From the NCBI RefSeq assembly GCF_008041935.1, contig NZ_VKAC01000009.1, positions 161,109 through 225,108 of the forward strand: 64,000 bases of DNA, written 5' to 3'. Shown here one piece after another: positions 1 to 12,829 of the stretch. A program made the position numbers and the translations under genes. The first letter of the stretch is position 1, and every line of letters starts with the position of its first letter. Below the pieces are notes generated by a model. It did no database searches. It saw only the letters and a program-made list of their open reading frames with translations, and had not been told where the DNA came from. The stretch is from Quadrisphaera setariae. GTDB lineage: Bacteria; Actinomycetota; Actinomycetes; Actinomycetales; Quadrisphaeraceae.

Positions 1-2220
1 GCCCACGTCGTCGAGCCCGCCGAGCGTTCCCGCGGGGTAGCGCTCCACGGCGCTGTCCCACAGGAGCCGGTAGCCGGCCACGCCGGCCTGGGGCGGGAGC
101 ACGAGGACGCCGTCGTCGAGGTCTCCGGCGAGGACCAGCAGGAGGTCCTCCCCGCCGGTCTGGTCGGCGCCCAGGTGCACCTGCACGGTGCGGTTCTGCG
201 GGTCCTGCCAGTCCTCGGGGTCCATCGGACCGCCCTCGGCGTCCCACCACGTCAGCTGCGGTGCGCCGGCCACCGGCGGCTGGCTCGCCGGGCGCGGGGG
301 CTGCTCGGCGCGCAGCACCGGGTGCGCCGCGCGCAGGCCGAGCAGCTCGCGGGTGCTCTCCAGCAGGTCCTCCTGCCACGGCGCGAGCCGCCAGTCGACC
401 CAGGAGGTCTCGTCGTCGAGGCAGTAGGGGTTGTTGTTGCCGCCCTGCGTCCGCCCGACCTCGTCACCCGCGGTGATCATGGGGACGCCGGCGGACAGCA
501 CCAGCGTGGCCAGCAGGTTGCGCATCGAGCGGCGGCGCAGCGCGGCCACCATGAGCTCGTCGGGGTCCACCGCGGCCGGGCCGTCGGCGCCCACTGCCCC
601 CAGCAGCGGACCGGCGGCGGTACCGCCCTCACCCGGCCAACCCTCCATGCCGTGGTTCCAGGAGCGGTTGGCATCCGTGCCGTCGCGGTTGTCCTCGCCG
701 TTGGCGTGGTTGTGCTTGTGGTCGAAGGCGCACGCGTCGGCGAGGGTGAAGCCGTCGTGCGCGGTGATGAAGCTCACCGACGCGAGCGGCCCGCGGTCGT
801 TGGGGCCCCCGCCGAACCTGTCGGCGGACCCGGTCAGCCGCAGCGCCAGCTCACCCAGCCCCGACCCCGTCGGCTCCCCGCGAGAGGCGCGCCCGGGCAC
901 GGCCAGCCAGAACTCGCGGGCGCCGTCGCGGAACCTGTCGTTCCACTCCCCGAACGGCACGGGGAAGTCCCCGGTCCGCCACCCGTCCGGTCCGAGGTCC
1001 CACGGCTCGGCGATGAGCTTGACGTCGGACAGCACGGGGTCGGCGCCCATGGCCAGCAGCAGCGGCGCGTCGGGCCGGTAGGCGCCGTCGAGCCCGCGGC
1101 CCAGGGTCGGCGCGAGGTCGAAGCGGAAGCCGTCCACGCCGAACGCCGTGACCCAGTGGCGCAGGGAGTCCATCGCCAGGCGCACGCACTGCGGCCGCCC
1201 GAAGTCGAGGCTGTTGCCGCAGCCGGTGGAGTCGACGTCGCGGCCGTCGCCGTCGAGGCGGTAGTAGCCGGCGGCGTCGATCCCGCGCAGCGACAGCGAG
1301 GGGCCGTCGTGCGCGTGCCCCTCGCAGGAGTGGTTGTAGACGACGTCGAGGAGCACCTCGAGGCCGGCCTCGTGGAGCGCGGCGACCGCGTCGCGCACCT
1401 CGGCGAGCACCGCCGCCGGACCGGCGGCGCGTGCCGCTGCGGTGGCGTAGCGCGGCTCAGGGGCGAACCAGCTCAGCGTCGAGTAGCCCCAGTAGTTCGA
1501 CTGGCCGCGACGGGCCAGGGAGATCTCGTTGCCGATGGCCTGCACCGGCAGCAGCTCCACCGCGGTGACGCCCAGGCGGGTGAGGTGCTCGACGACGGCG
1601 GGGTGCGCCAGGCCGGCCCACGTGCCGCGCAGCTCCGGCGGCACGTCGGGGTGCAGCACGGTCAGGCCTCGCAGGTGCGCCTCGTAGACCGCGGTCCGTG
1701 ACCACGGGGTGCGCGGGCGCGCGGCCTGGTCGGCCGCGGGGGCGTCCACGACGACGCCGACGGGGACCCGCCCGGCGCTGTCGAGCCCGCTGCGCCTCTG
1801 GTCGGGACCGTGGGCCTCGCGGGGCAGCCACTGCGGGCCGTCCACCTCGTGCGCGAACAGCTCCGGACCCCACTGCACCTCGCCCTCTACGGCGAGGGCG
1901 TAGGGGTCGAGGAGCAGCTTGGACGGGTCGTGGCGCAGCCCGGCCCGCGGGTCCCAGGGGCCGTCGACGCGCAGCCCGTAGCGCTGGCCAGCCCGCACGC
2001 CGGGCAGGTCGCCGGTCCACAGGCCACCGGGCCGGCGGGTCAGCGGTACGCGCCGCTCCGACCACCCGGAGGCGCCGTCGGGGTCGAGCAGGCACACCGC
2101 CACGGCGTCGGCGCGGGTGGCGACGACGGCGGCGTGAGCACCCGTCCCGGACAGGCGCACGCCGAGCGGCAGCGCCGGTGTGCTCACCGCGCCGCTGGAG
2201 GGGCTGCTCGTGCTGCTCAC
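1..2220 (-). CDS. glgX: Glycogen debranching enzyme GlgX (3' end outside window)
   Basis: Isoamylase-type GH13 enzyme that removes alpha-1,6 branches left after phosphorylase action on glycogen. The 740 codons present read without a stop from GTG at 2220 to the left edge. The N-terminal CBM48-like part carries GLRHDPSKLLLDPYA near residue 90. The GH13 motifs are in order: DVVYNHSCEG (about 292), GVDGFRFDL with the nucleophile Asp (about 366), KLIAEPWD with the general acid Glu (about 403) and FITAHDGFTLAD. MITAGDE follows near 580. GlgX proteins are usually about 700-720 residues, so only a short tail should be missing. The start is supported by a CAGAGT hexamer 8 nt upstream. The gene is divergent from the cysteine desulfurase gene. 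The related isoamylase TreX is a possible alternative name. Confidence 0.93.
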   Translation of the reverse strand, partial: MSSTSSPSSGAVSTPALPLGVRLSGTGAHAAVVATRADAVAVCLLDPDGASGWSERRVPLTRRPGGLWTGDLPGVRAGQRYGLRVDGPWDPRAGLRHDPSKLLLDPYALAVEGEVQWGPELFAHEVDGPQWLPREAHGPDQRRSGLDSAGRVPVGVVVDAPAADQAARPRTPWSRTAVYEAHLRGLTVLHPDVPPELRGTWAGLAHPAVVEHLTRLGVTAVELLPVQAIGNEISLARRGQSNYWGYSTLSWFAPEPRYATAAARAAGPAAVLAEVRDAVAALHEAGLEVLLDVVYNHSCEGHAHDGPSLSLRGIDAAGYYRLDGDGRDVDSTGCGNSLDFGRPQCVRLAMDSLRHWVTAFGVDGFRFDLAPTLGRGLDGAYRPDAPLLLAMGADPVLSDVKLIAEPWDLGPDGWRTGDFPVPFGEWNDRFRDGAREFWLAVPGRASRGEPTGSGLGELALRLTGSADRFGGGPNDRGPLASVSFITAHDGFTLADACAFDHKHNHANGEDNRDGTDANRSWNHGMEGWPGEGGTAAGPLLGAVGADGPAAVDPDELMVAALRRRSMRNLLATLVLSAGVPMITAGDEVGRTQGGNNNPYCLDDETSWVDWRLAPWQEDLLESTRELLGLRAAHPVLRAEQPPRPASQPPVAGAPQLTWWDAEGGPMDPEDWQDPQNRTVQVHLGADQTGGEDLLLVLAGDLDDGVLVLPPQAGVAGYRLLWDSAVERYPAGTLGGLDDVG

Positions 2221-2234
2221 GAGGGAGGACTCTG
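2221..2234 (-). promoter_or_regulatory. Leaderless-type -10 for glgX
   Basis: CAGAGT on the minus strand (2229-2234) ends 8 nt before the GTG start, the spacing expected when transcription starts at the start codon. No Shine-Dalgarno sequence is evident. Confidence 0.45.
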
Positions 2235-2245
2235 CCGCATGGACG

Positions 2246-2258
2246 TACCCTCGGTCGT
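2246..2258 (+). promoter_or_regulatory. Leaderless-type -10 for the cysteine desulfurase gene
   Basis: TACCCT at 2246-2251 ends 7 nt before the GTG start at 2259, with no Shine-Dalgarno sequence between them. Confidence 0.5.
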
Positions 2259-3452
2259 GTGACGGCGTACCTTGACCACGCTGCCGACACGCCCGTGCTG
2301 CCCGCCGCGGCCGAGGCGATGCTCGCGGAGCTCACCCGCTCCGGCAACGCCTCCGCCCTGCACAGCTCGGGGCGCGCCGCGCGGCGCGTCGTGGAGGAGT
2401 CCCGCGAGGAGGTCGCGGCCGCGCTCGGCGCGCGCCCCGGCGAGGTGGTGCTCACCGGCGGCGGCACGGAGAGCGACAACCTCGCGGTGAAGGGCCTGTT
2501 CTGGGCCAGGCACGGCGAGGACCCGCGGCGCACGCGCGTGCTGGTCTCCGCCGTGGAGCACCACGGCGTGCTCGACCCGGCGCACTGGCTCGGCGAGCAC
2601 CCCGCCGGCCTGGGCGCGCAGGTGGAGGAGCTGCCCGTGGACGGCGAGGGCCGGCTGCGCCTGGACGCGCTGCGCGACGCCGTCGAGCGCGACCCCGTCT
2701 CCGTGGCGCTGATCAGCGTCATGTGGGCGAACAACGAGGTGGGCACCCTCCAGCCGGTGGCCGACGTGGTGGAGCTGGCCGCCCGGCACGGCATCCCCGT
2801 CCACTCCGACGCCGTGCAGGCCGTGGGCCAGGTCCCCGTCGACTTCGCCGCGTCCGGCCTGGCGGCGCTGTCCTTCACCGGCCACAAGCTGGGCGGCACC
2901 ACCGGCGTCGGCGGGCTCGTCCTGCGCCGCGGGACGCCCCTGGTCCCGGTCCTGCACGGCGGGGGACAGGAGGGGGGCGTGCGCTCCGGCAGCGTCGACG
3001 CGGCCGCCGCCCGCGGCCTCGCGGTGGCCACCTCGGCCGCCGTGGACTCCCTCGCCGAGCGAGCGCTGGCGCTGAGGACCCTGCGCGACCAGCTCGAGGC
3101 CGCCGTGCTCGCCGCCGTCCCCGACGCCGTGGTCCGCGGCGCCGCCCGTGCCGAGGACCGCCTGCCCGGGATCCTCCACGTCACCGTGCCGGGCGCCGAG
3201 GGCGACGCGCTGCTCTACCTGCTCGACGCCCGCGGCGTGGAGTGCTCCACCGGCTCGGCGTGCACCGCCGGCGTGCCCCAGCCCAGCCACGTGCTGCGCG
3301 CCATGGGCCTGACCGACGCCGACGCGGCGGGCGCTCTGCGCTTCAGCCTGGGCCGCACCTCCACCGCCGCCGACGTGGCGCTGGTCGGGGAGGTGCTCGG
3401 CCCGGTGGTGGAGCGGGCGCGCACCGCCGGTCTCGCGCTCGCGGGCTCGTGA
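2259..3452 (+). CDS. iscS: Cysteine desulfurase (NifS/IscS class)
   Basis: PLP enzyme of 397 residues that takes sulfur from L-cysteine as an enzyme-bound persulfide. The PLP lysine lies in FTGHKLGGTTG (Lys210). The persulfide cysteine is Cys329 in ECSTGSACTAG. The N-terminal YLDHAADTP matches the family start, which fixes the GTG at 2259 rather than the longer open frame that begins upstream. The next gene, 24 bp downstream, is mnmA, so the enzyme most likely supplies sulfur for tRNA 2-thiouridine and possibly Fe-S clusters. The same neighbour pair (iscS-trmU) is known from Mycobacterium. A dedicated tRNA-thiolation paralogue rather than the housekeeping IscS cannot be excluded. Confidence 0.93.
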   Translation: MTAYLDHAADTPVLPAAAEAMLAELTRSGNASALHSSGRAARRVVEESREEVAAALGARPGEVVLTGGGTESDNLAVKGLFWARHGEDPRRTRVLVSAVEHHGVLDPAHWLGEHPAGLGAQVEELPVDGEGRLRLDALRDAVERDPVSVALISVMWANNEVGTLQPVADVVELAARHGIPVHSDAVQAVGQVPVDFAASGLAALSFTGHKLGGTTGVGGLVLRRGTPLVPVLHGGGQEGGVRSGSVDAAAARGLAVATSAAVDSLAERALALRTLRDQLEAAVLAAVPDAVVRGAARAEDRLPGILHVTVPGAEGDALLYLLDARGVECSTGSACTAGVPQPSHVLRAMGLTDADAAGALRFSLGRTSTAADVALVGEVLGPVVERARTAGLALAGS

Positions 3453-3476
3453 GCGCGAGACCGTGGAGGTGACGCT

Positions 3477-4652
3477 GTGAGGGTCCTCGCCGCGCTGTCG
3501 GGAGGCGTGGACTCGGCCGTGGCCGCGGCGCGCGCCGTCGACGCCGGCCACGAGGTGGTCGCCGTGCACCTGGCCCTGGCCAGCGCCTCCCCGAGCGCGA
3601 CGCCGGGACGGGCGCGGGGCTGCTGCACCGTGGAGGACTCCCGCGACGCGCGACGCGCGGCCGACGTCATCGGCGTGCCCTTCTACGTGTGGGACCTGTC
3701 CGAGCGCTTCGGGCGCGACGTCGTCGACGACTTCGTGGCCGAGTACGCGGCGGGCCGCACCCCCAACCCGTGCGTGCGCTGCAACCAGAAGGTGAAGTTC
3801 GCCGCGCTCGCCGACCGGGCGCTGGCGCTGGGCTTCGACGCCGTGGCCACCGGCCACTACGCCCGGATCGCCGACGGGCCCGGCACGAGCACCGGCGGCC
3901 GCGAGCTGCACCGCAGCCACGACCTCGCCAAGGACCAGTCGTACGTGCTCGCCGTGCTCCCGCCGCAGCGCCTCGCCACCGCGCTGTTCCCGCTGGGCAC
4001 CGCCGCGAGCAAGGACGAGGTCCGCGCCGAGGCCGCCGCGCGCGGCCTGGCGCTGGCGGACAAGCCCGACAGCACCGACATCTGCTTCGTGCCCGACGGC
4101 GACACCCGCGCCTGGCTGGGCTCCCGCCTGCCCGCCGTCGAGCCGGCCGCGACGCAGCCGGGTGAGGTGGTGGACAGCTCCGGCCGCCAGGTGGGGACCC
4201 ACGACGGCGCCGCCGGGTACACCGTGGGGCAGCGCCGTGGCCTGCGCCTGGGCGTGCCCGCCGCCGACGGCAAGCCGCGCTACGTGCTGTCGGTGTCGGT
4301 GGCCGATCGGCGCGTGGTGGTCGGTTCCGCCGACGAGCTCGACGTCGACGTGCTCACCGGCGACGGCGTCGTGTGGTGCGGTCCGGCTCCCGCCGCGGGC
4401 CAGCGGCTGGGGGCCCAGGTGCGCGCCCACGGCGCCGAGCTGCCCTGCACCGTCGAGTCGGTCGGTGGTCTCGAGGGCCTCGACGACGAAGCGTCCGGCC
4501 CGACCAGCGGTGCGGTGCGCGTGCGGCTCGACGAGCCTGTTCGCGGCGTGGCCCCCGGGCAGCTGCTCGCCCTGTACGACGGCACCCGCGTGGTGGGCTC
4601 GGCCACCCTCACCGCGGCCGTGCGCGCCGAGCACGCGACCCTGGGGGCATGA
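3477..4652 (+). CDS. mnmA: tRNA-specific 2-thiouridylase MnmA
   Basis: Adds sulfur to U34 of Glu, Gln and Lys tRNAs. The protein has 391 residues. The PP-loop SGGVDS at residues 8-13 binds ATP. The catalytic cysteines are visible as Cys99 in NPCVRCNQK and Cys203 in [10 protein letters not shown], as in the E. coli enzyme (Cys102/Cys199). GHYARI and KDQSYVL are family signatures. A strong GGAGGTGA Shine-Dalgarno at 3465 supports the GTG start. The gene lies directly behind its likely sulfur donor and its stop overlaps the next start (ATGA). The window also carries tRNA-Gln and tRNA-Glu, two of its substrates. Confidence 0.96.
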   Translation: MRVLAALSGGVDSAVAAARAVDAGHEVVAVHLALASASPSATPGRARGCCTVEDSRDARRAADVIGVPFYVWDLSERFGRDVVDDFVAEYAAGRTPNPCVRCNQKVKFAALADRALALGFDAVATGHYARIADGPGTSTGGRELHRSHDLAKDQSYVLAVLPPQRLATALFPLGTAASKDEVRAEAAARGLALADKPDSTDICFVPDGDTRAWLGSRLPAVEPAATQPGEVVDSSGRQVGTHDGAAGYTVGQRRGLRLGVPAADGKPRYVLSVSVADRRVVVGSADELDVDVLTGDGVVWCGPAPAAGQRLGAQVRAHGAELPCTVESVGGLEGLDDEASGPTSGAVRVRLDEPVRGVAPGQLLALYDGTRVVGSATLTAAVRAEHATLGA

Positions 4653-5731
4653 GAGCCACCGCCACCGGGGCCTGGCCGGGGGAGCACCCCCTGGAGGCCG
4701 CCCGCGCCGTCCTCGGCGAGCTGGGCGGGGACCACCTGCCCTTCGCCCCTGAGCTGCCGGCCCGCGGCCCGGGCGCCGACCCGACCGGGCGCACCGCGGC
4801 TCTGCTCGTGGACATGCCCGTGGACCTCCAGCCCGTCGGCTGGCGCCTGGTCGACCACCCGGGCCGCGACGCCCAGCGCGCCGCGTCGCTGCGCACCGCT
4901 GACCTGGACGCGCTCGCCGAGGCCGCCGACGGCTACACCGGGCCCCTGAAGCTGCAGGTGGTGGGGCCGTGGAGCCTGGCGGCCTCCGTCTGGCTGCCGC
5001 GCGGGGAGCGGGCCGTGGTGGACGATGGCGCCGCCCGCGACCTGCTGGGCTCCCTCGTGGAGGGGCTGCTGCGCCACACGGCCGACGTGCAGCGCCTCGT
5101 GCCGGGCGCCCAGCTGCTGGTGCAGGTCGACGAGCCGTCGCTGACCGCCGTCCTCGAGGGCCGCGTGCCCACGGCCAGCGGCTGGGGCCGGCTGCGCGCC
5201 GTCGACGCGCAGCGCGCCCGCGACGCCCTGCGCGACCTCACCGGTGCCCTGCGCGCCGCGGGCGTGAGGACTGCGCTGCGCTGCACGGCGCCCGCAGGGC
5301 GCGCAGGTGGCACGGCGCCCGCGGGGCCCTCGAAGGACGGCGCGTCGTCGTCCTCCTCGACCTCGCCGTGGCCGCTGCTGCGCACCTCCGGGGCGGACGC
5401 GCTCGTGGTGGCCGGGCCGCCGTCCCGGCCGCTGAGCAGCGCCGTGTGGGAGGAGCTCGCCGAGGCGCTGGAGGCCGGCCACGAGCTGCACCTCGGCGTG
5501 CTCGACGTGCCCGCCCTCGCGGGCGGGGCGCCGCTGCCGGAGGTCTCCGCGCTGCTGGCCGCCGTGCGCGGTCCCTGGGACCGGCTCGGCCTGTCCGCCT
5601 CCCAGCTGGACCAGGTGGTGGTGACCACGTCGACCGGGCTCGCCGCGCTCTCGCCCGCCGCCGCCACCGCTGCGCTCGGACGCCTCGCGGCGGCGGCCGA
5701 CGCGCTGCGAGAGGTGCACGCCGAGGGCTGA
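4649..5731 (+). CDS. MetE C-terminal-like (methionine synthase-like) protein, degenerate zinc site
   Basis: 360-residue protein of the cobalamin-independent methionine synthase C-terminal (UROD/MetE) superfamily, sitting where Mycobacterium has the Rv3015c-type gene between mnmA and ligA. It begins [20 protein letters not shown] and ends with a [11 protein letters not shown] segment. In true MetE the zinc is held by an HxC pair and a later Cys in a CGLK-type motif. By eye the aligned sites here are LRC (ALRCTAPAG) and TSTGL, so two ligands look lost. A low-complexity Gly/Ser/Pro insert follows the LRC site (about residues 218-245). The ATG overlaps the mnmA stop. Methionine synthase activity is therefore doubtful; the true role is unknown. 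Confidence 0.75.
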   Translation: MRATATGAWPGEHPLEAARAVLGELGGDHLPFAPELPARGPGADPTGRTAALLVDMPVDLQPVGWRLVDHPGRDAQRAASLRTADLDALAEAADGYTGPLKLQVVGPWSLAASVWLPRGERAVVDDGAARDLLGSLVEGLLRHTADVQRLVPGAQLLVQVDEPSLTAVLEGRVPTASGWGRLRAVDAQRARDALRDLTGALRAAGVRTALRCTAPAGRAGGTAPAGPSKDGASSSSSTSPWPLLRTSGADALVVAGPPSRPLSSAVWEELAEALEAGHELHLGVLDVPALAGGAPLPEVSALLAAVRGPWDRLGLSASQLDQVVVTTSTGLAALSPAAATAALGRLAAAADALREVHAEG

Positions 5732-5740
5732 CGCGCCCGG

Positions 5741-5752
5741 CAGGGTGGAGCC
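5741..5752 (+). promoter_or_regulatory. Leaderless-type -10 for the CPBP gene
   Basis: CAGGGT at 5741-5746 ends 6 nt before the GTG start at 5753. Confidence 0.35.
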
Positions 5753-6625
5753 GTGCCACCCGCTCGCTCCTCGGGAGACCGGCTGACGGGCGACCTCGCC
5801 CGCGCCGCCGCCTCCTGGGTCTCCCTCGTCCTCGCCCTCGGGCTGTCAGGGGTCGCCCTCGCCGCCGCCCGCGACGCCGGGGCCTCCGGCGACGCCGCCC
5901 GCGCGGTGCCGGCCGCCGTCGTCCTCTCGGTGACCGCGCCGCTGGTGCTCCTCGCCCACGGCCGCTCCCGCTGGCAGTCCGTGCTGGCTCTGCGGCGGCC
6001 GGTGCTGGCGCTGGCCGGGGCGGCTGTCGGGCTGGGCGCGGCGGGGCTGGTGCTCCTCGCCGACCACCTGGCCGGCGGTGCCGCGGGCTTCGCGGTGACC
6101 GGCGTGGACCCGTGGCGGCTGGTGCAGTGGCTCGTGGTGGCGCTGCTGCTGGCCGCGGCGATGGAGGCGGTGCCCCAGGAGCTGGCGCTGCGGGGCGGGG
6201 TCTTCGGCGGCCTGCGCGGGCACCTGCCCGGGTGGCTGGCGGGCCTGGTGACGACGGGGGCGGCCGTGGCGGCTCCGGCGTGCTCGGTCTGGGCCACCGC
6301 GCAGCTGGGGGAGTGGATGGACGTGGCCGTGCCGCCCGCGACCTTCGCCCCCGCCGGTCAGGACCCGGTCTCCCACGCCGTCCTGCTGGCGGCGCTCGGC
6401 ACGGTGCTGCTGCTGGTGCGGTCGGTGGTGGGGTCGGTGTGGGCCTGCGTCGGCTTCCACCTGGCCTTCGGCGCGGTCAGCGGGCTGCTGCTCGGCGACC
6501 CGGCCACCACCGGGCTGCCGGTGCAGACGGGTGAGGGCGCCGAGCTGCTCGTCGTGGCCCACCTCGCCGTGACCGCTGCGGTGCTCGGGGCGGTGCTGCT
6601 GCGCCGCCGGGGTGGCCGTCGGTAG
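5753..6625 (+). CDS. CPBP-like intramembrane protein
   Basis: 290-residue, very hydrophobic protein with about seven or eight predicted membrane helices. It contains a degenerate CPBP (CAAX protease/bacteriocin-processing) motif PQELALRGGVFGGL near residue 142, followed by a late GFHLAFG helix near 239. The canonical first motif is EExxxR; here the first Glu is Gln (QE-LAL-R), so catalysis may be weakened or the assignment loose. It lies between the MetE-like gene and ligA, about 20 bp after the former. A second, canonical CPBP protein is encoded at 44454-45494. Function unknown; peptidase activity is inferred from the fold only. Confidence 0.6.
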   Translation: MPPARSSGDRLTGDLARAAASWVSLVLALGLSGVALAAARDAGASGDAARAVPAAVVLSVTAPLVLLAHGRSRWQSVLALRRPVLALAGAAVGLGAAGLVLLADHLAGGAAGFAVTGVDPWRLVQWLVVALLLAAAMEAVPQELALRGGVFGGLRGHLPGWLAGLVTTGAAVAAPACSVWATAQLGEWMDVAVPPATFAPAGQDPVSHAVLLAALGTVLLLVRSVVGSVWACVGFHLAFGAVSGLLLGDPATTGLPVQTGEGAELLVVAHLAVTAAVLGAVLLRRRGGRR

Positions 6626-9779
<3,154 letters not shown>

Positions 9780-9790
9780 AAAGGCGGACC

Positions 9791-10810
9791 ATGGCCAAGA
9801 AGTCGAAGCAGTCGAAGAAGGCGTCGAGCACGACGTCGAAGAAGAGCGCCACTGCGAGCCTGGCTGGGCGCCTCCGCGCCGCCCAGGCCGAGCTGGAGCG
9901 CACCACGGCGGCGAAGGCGGACACGGCCGACCGCCGCGACGTCGCCGCCAGCCGGCGCGACGAGGCGTCCGCCGCCGTCCAGGCCGCGAAGGCAGCCCGC
10001 AAGGACGCTCGCGCCGCCCTCGCCGCGGCCGAGAAGGGGCTGGAGAAGGCGAAGAAGTCGCTCGCCGACCTCAGCACCAAGGCGAAGAAGGCCGACAAGG
10101 CCGCCCACGCCGCTGACGTCGCCGCCGACGAGGCCCGCCGCGAGCACGAGCAGCTGGCCCGCAAGGCCGCCCGTCGCCAGGGCTCCGCCGACGCTGCGAC
10201 CGCCGCCGACGCCCAGGCCCTCGAGCCCGTCGAGGCGCCTGCCTCCGAGCCCGCAGCCGTCGAGGCGCCCGCGGAGCCGACCGCGGACGCTGAGGCTCCG
10301 GTCGAGGCCTCGGCTGAGACCCCGGCCGAGCCGGCGGCAGCGTCCGAGGCGCCCGCACCGACGCGCCGCACCCGCGCCACGGGCACCCGCACCACGACGC
10401 CCCGCGCGCCGCGAGCCACGGGCACCCGCACCCGCCGCACCAGCGCTGCGGCCGCCGGCACGGGCACGGGCGAGCCCGGCGTCGTCGTCGACACCCCTGA
10501 GGGGGAGGCCGCCGACACCCCGCCGCGCACCACCCGCACCCGTCGCAGCACCGGGACCGCTGGCACGGGCACCCGCACCCGTCGTCCCCGCGCCGCCGCG
10601 GCGACGACCGCCCCCGCCTCCGACGAGGCCGCTGCCACCGAGGCGGCTCCGGCCGGCGTCTCCGACGCCGACCAGCCCGAGCAGGTCACCTCCGAGCAGC
10701 CCGCTCAGCAGGTCAGCTCTGGGCAGCCCGCTGAGCAGGCCAGCTCCGAGCAGCCGAGCGAGCACCAGGGCGAGCACCAGGGCGAGCACCAGGGCGACCA
10801 GCAGTCCTGA
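9791..10810 (+). CDS. Lysine/alanine-rich coiled-coil protein, histone H1-like
   Basis: 339-residue low-complexity protein. Residues 1-20 are KKSKQSKK-type basic sequence. Residues about 25-135 form a charged alanine-rich coiled coil (AAQAELERTTAAKADTADRRD). Residues about 140-195 are a Pro/Glu/Ala-rich acidic stretch. Residues about 196-275 contain Arg/Thr motifs (TRRTRATGTRT, TRTRRTS, TGTRTRRP). The tail has SEQPAQQ-like repeats and three GEHQ units. The start is preceded by GAAAGGCGG. The Arg/Thr region and basic start are reminiscent of histone H1-like or HupB-tail DNA-binding proteins, but no conserved domain is recognised. A terminator-like hairpin follows. It could equally be a disordered cytoplasmic scaffold. 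Confidence 0.7.
   Translation: MAKKSKQSKKASSTTSKKSATASLAGRLRAAQAELERTTAAKADTADRRDVAASRRDEASAAVQAAKAARKDARAALAAAEKGLEKAKKSLADLSTKAKKADKAAHAADVAADEARREHEQLARKAARRQGSADAATAADAQALEPVEAPASEPAAVEAPAEPTADAEAPVEASAETPAEPAAASEAPAPTRRTRATGTRTTTPRAPRATGTRTRRTSAAAAGTGTGEPGVVVDTPEGEAADTPPRTTRTRRSTGTAGTGTRTRRPRAAAATTAPASDEAAATEAAPAGVSDADQPEQVTSEQPAQQVSSGQPAEQASSEQPSEHQGEHQGEHQGDQQS
10760..10800 (+). repeat. 12-bp coding tandem repeat (GEHQ units)
   Basis: Three successive 12-bp units GAGCACCAGGGC encode (G)EHQ repeats at the end of the preceding gene; a partial GACCAGCAG unit follows. Unit number could vary between strains. Confidence 0.7.
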
Positions 10811-10829
10811 CGCCCGCTCCGGACGCCCC

Positions 10830-10866
10830 GGAGACCCGCACCTCGCAGCCCGGGGCGCGGGTCTCC
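10830..10866 (+). terminator. Hairpin terminator between H1-like gene and gatC
   Basis: GGAGACCCGC (10830-10839) pairs perfectly with GCGGGTCTCC (10857-10866) around a 17-nt loop. No U tract follows, as is common in actinobacterial terminators. The remaining bases to 10928 hold only the gatC promoter. Confidence 0.6.
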
Positions 10867-10914
10867 TGGGCGACCAGCGCACGACGTCCAGCACCCGGGG
10901 CCCGGCGACCCTCC

Positions 10915-10928
10915 TAGACTCGGCTCCC
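10915..10928 (+). promoter_or_regulatory. Leaderless-type -10 for gatCAB
   Basis: TAGACT at 10915-10920 ends 8 nt before the gatC ATG; there is no Shine-Dalgarno sequence between them. Confidence 0.55.
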
Positions 10929-11245
10929 ATGCCCGCCCTGCCCCGCGAGGAGGTCGCGCACCTCGCGCGGCTGGCCCGCATCGACATGCCCGACGCCGAG
11001 CTCGACCACCTCGCCGAACAGCTGACCGCGATCGTCGACGCGGTGGCCTCGGTCACCGGTGCCGTCGCGGCCGCTGAGCGCGCCACCGGTGAGCCGGTGC
11101 CCGCCACCAGCCACCCGGTGCCGCTGGTCAACGTGACCCGGCCCGACGTCGTCAGCGGCGTCCTCACCGCCGCCGACGCGCTCGCCGCGGCCCCCGAGGC
11201 CGAGGACGACAAGTTCCGCGTGCCGCGCATCCTGGGGGAGGAGGC

Positions 11246-11249
<4 letters not shown>
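10929..11249 (+). CDS. gatC: Asp-tRNA(Asn)/Glu-tRNA(Gln) amidotransferase subunit C
   Basis: 106-residue GatC, the small subunit that clamps GatA to GatB in the tRNA-dependent amidotransferase. The sequence begins [20 protein letters not shown], typical of the family, and ends with a [13 protein letters not shown] tail preceded by DDKFRVP, which contacts GatA. Its stop overlaps the gatA start (ATGA), consistent with coupled translation in a gatC-gatA-gatB operon. It shares the window with gltX and a tRNA-Gln gene. Confidence 0.96.

Positions 11250-12825
<1,576 letters not shown>

Positions 12826-12829
<4 letters not shown>

Noticed and set aside
2217..4634. Long His/Gly/Ala-rich minus-strand frames over mnmA and elsewhere
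   Set aside because: Long open frames in non-coding registers are expected at this GC content; composition is shadow-like and the opposite strand carries clear enzymes.
4600..4660. S-adenosylmethionine or cobalamin riboswitch before the MetE-like gene
   Set aside because: The start overlaps the mnmA stop by 4 bp; there is no leader in which a riboswitch could lie.
10760..10800. CRISPR-like short repeats
   Set aside because: The 12-bp units are contiguous, without spacers, and in frame inside a coding sequence.
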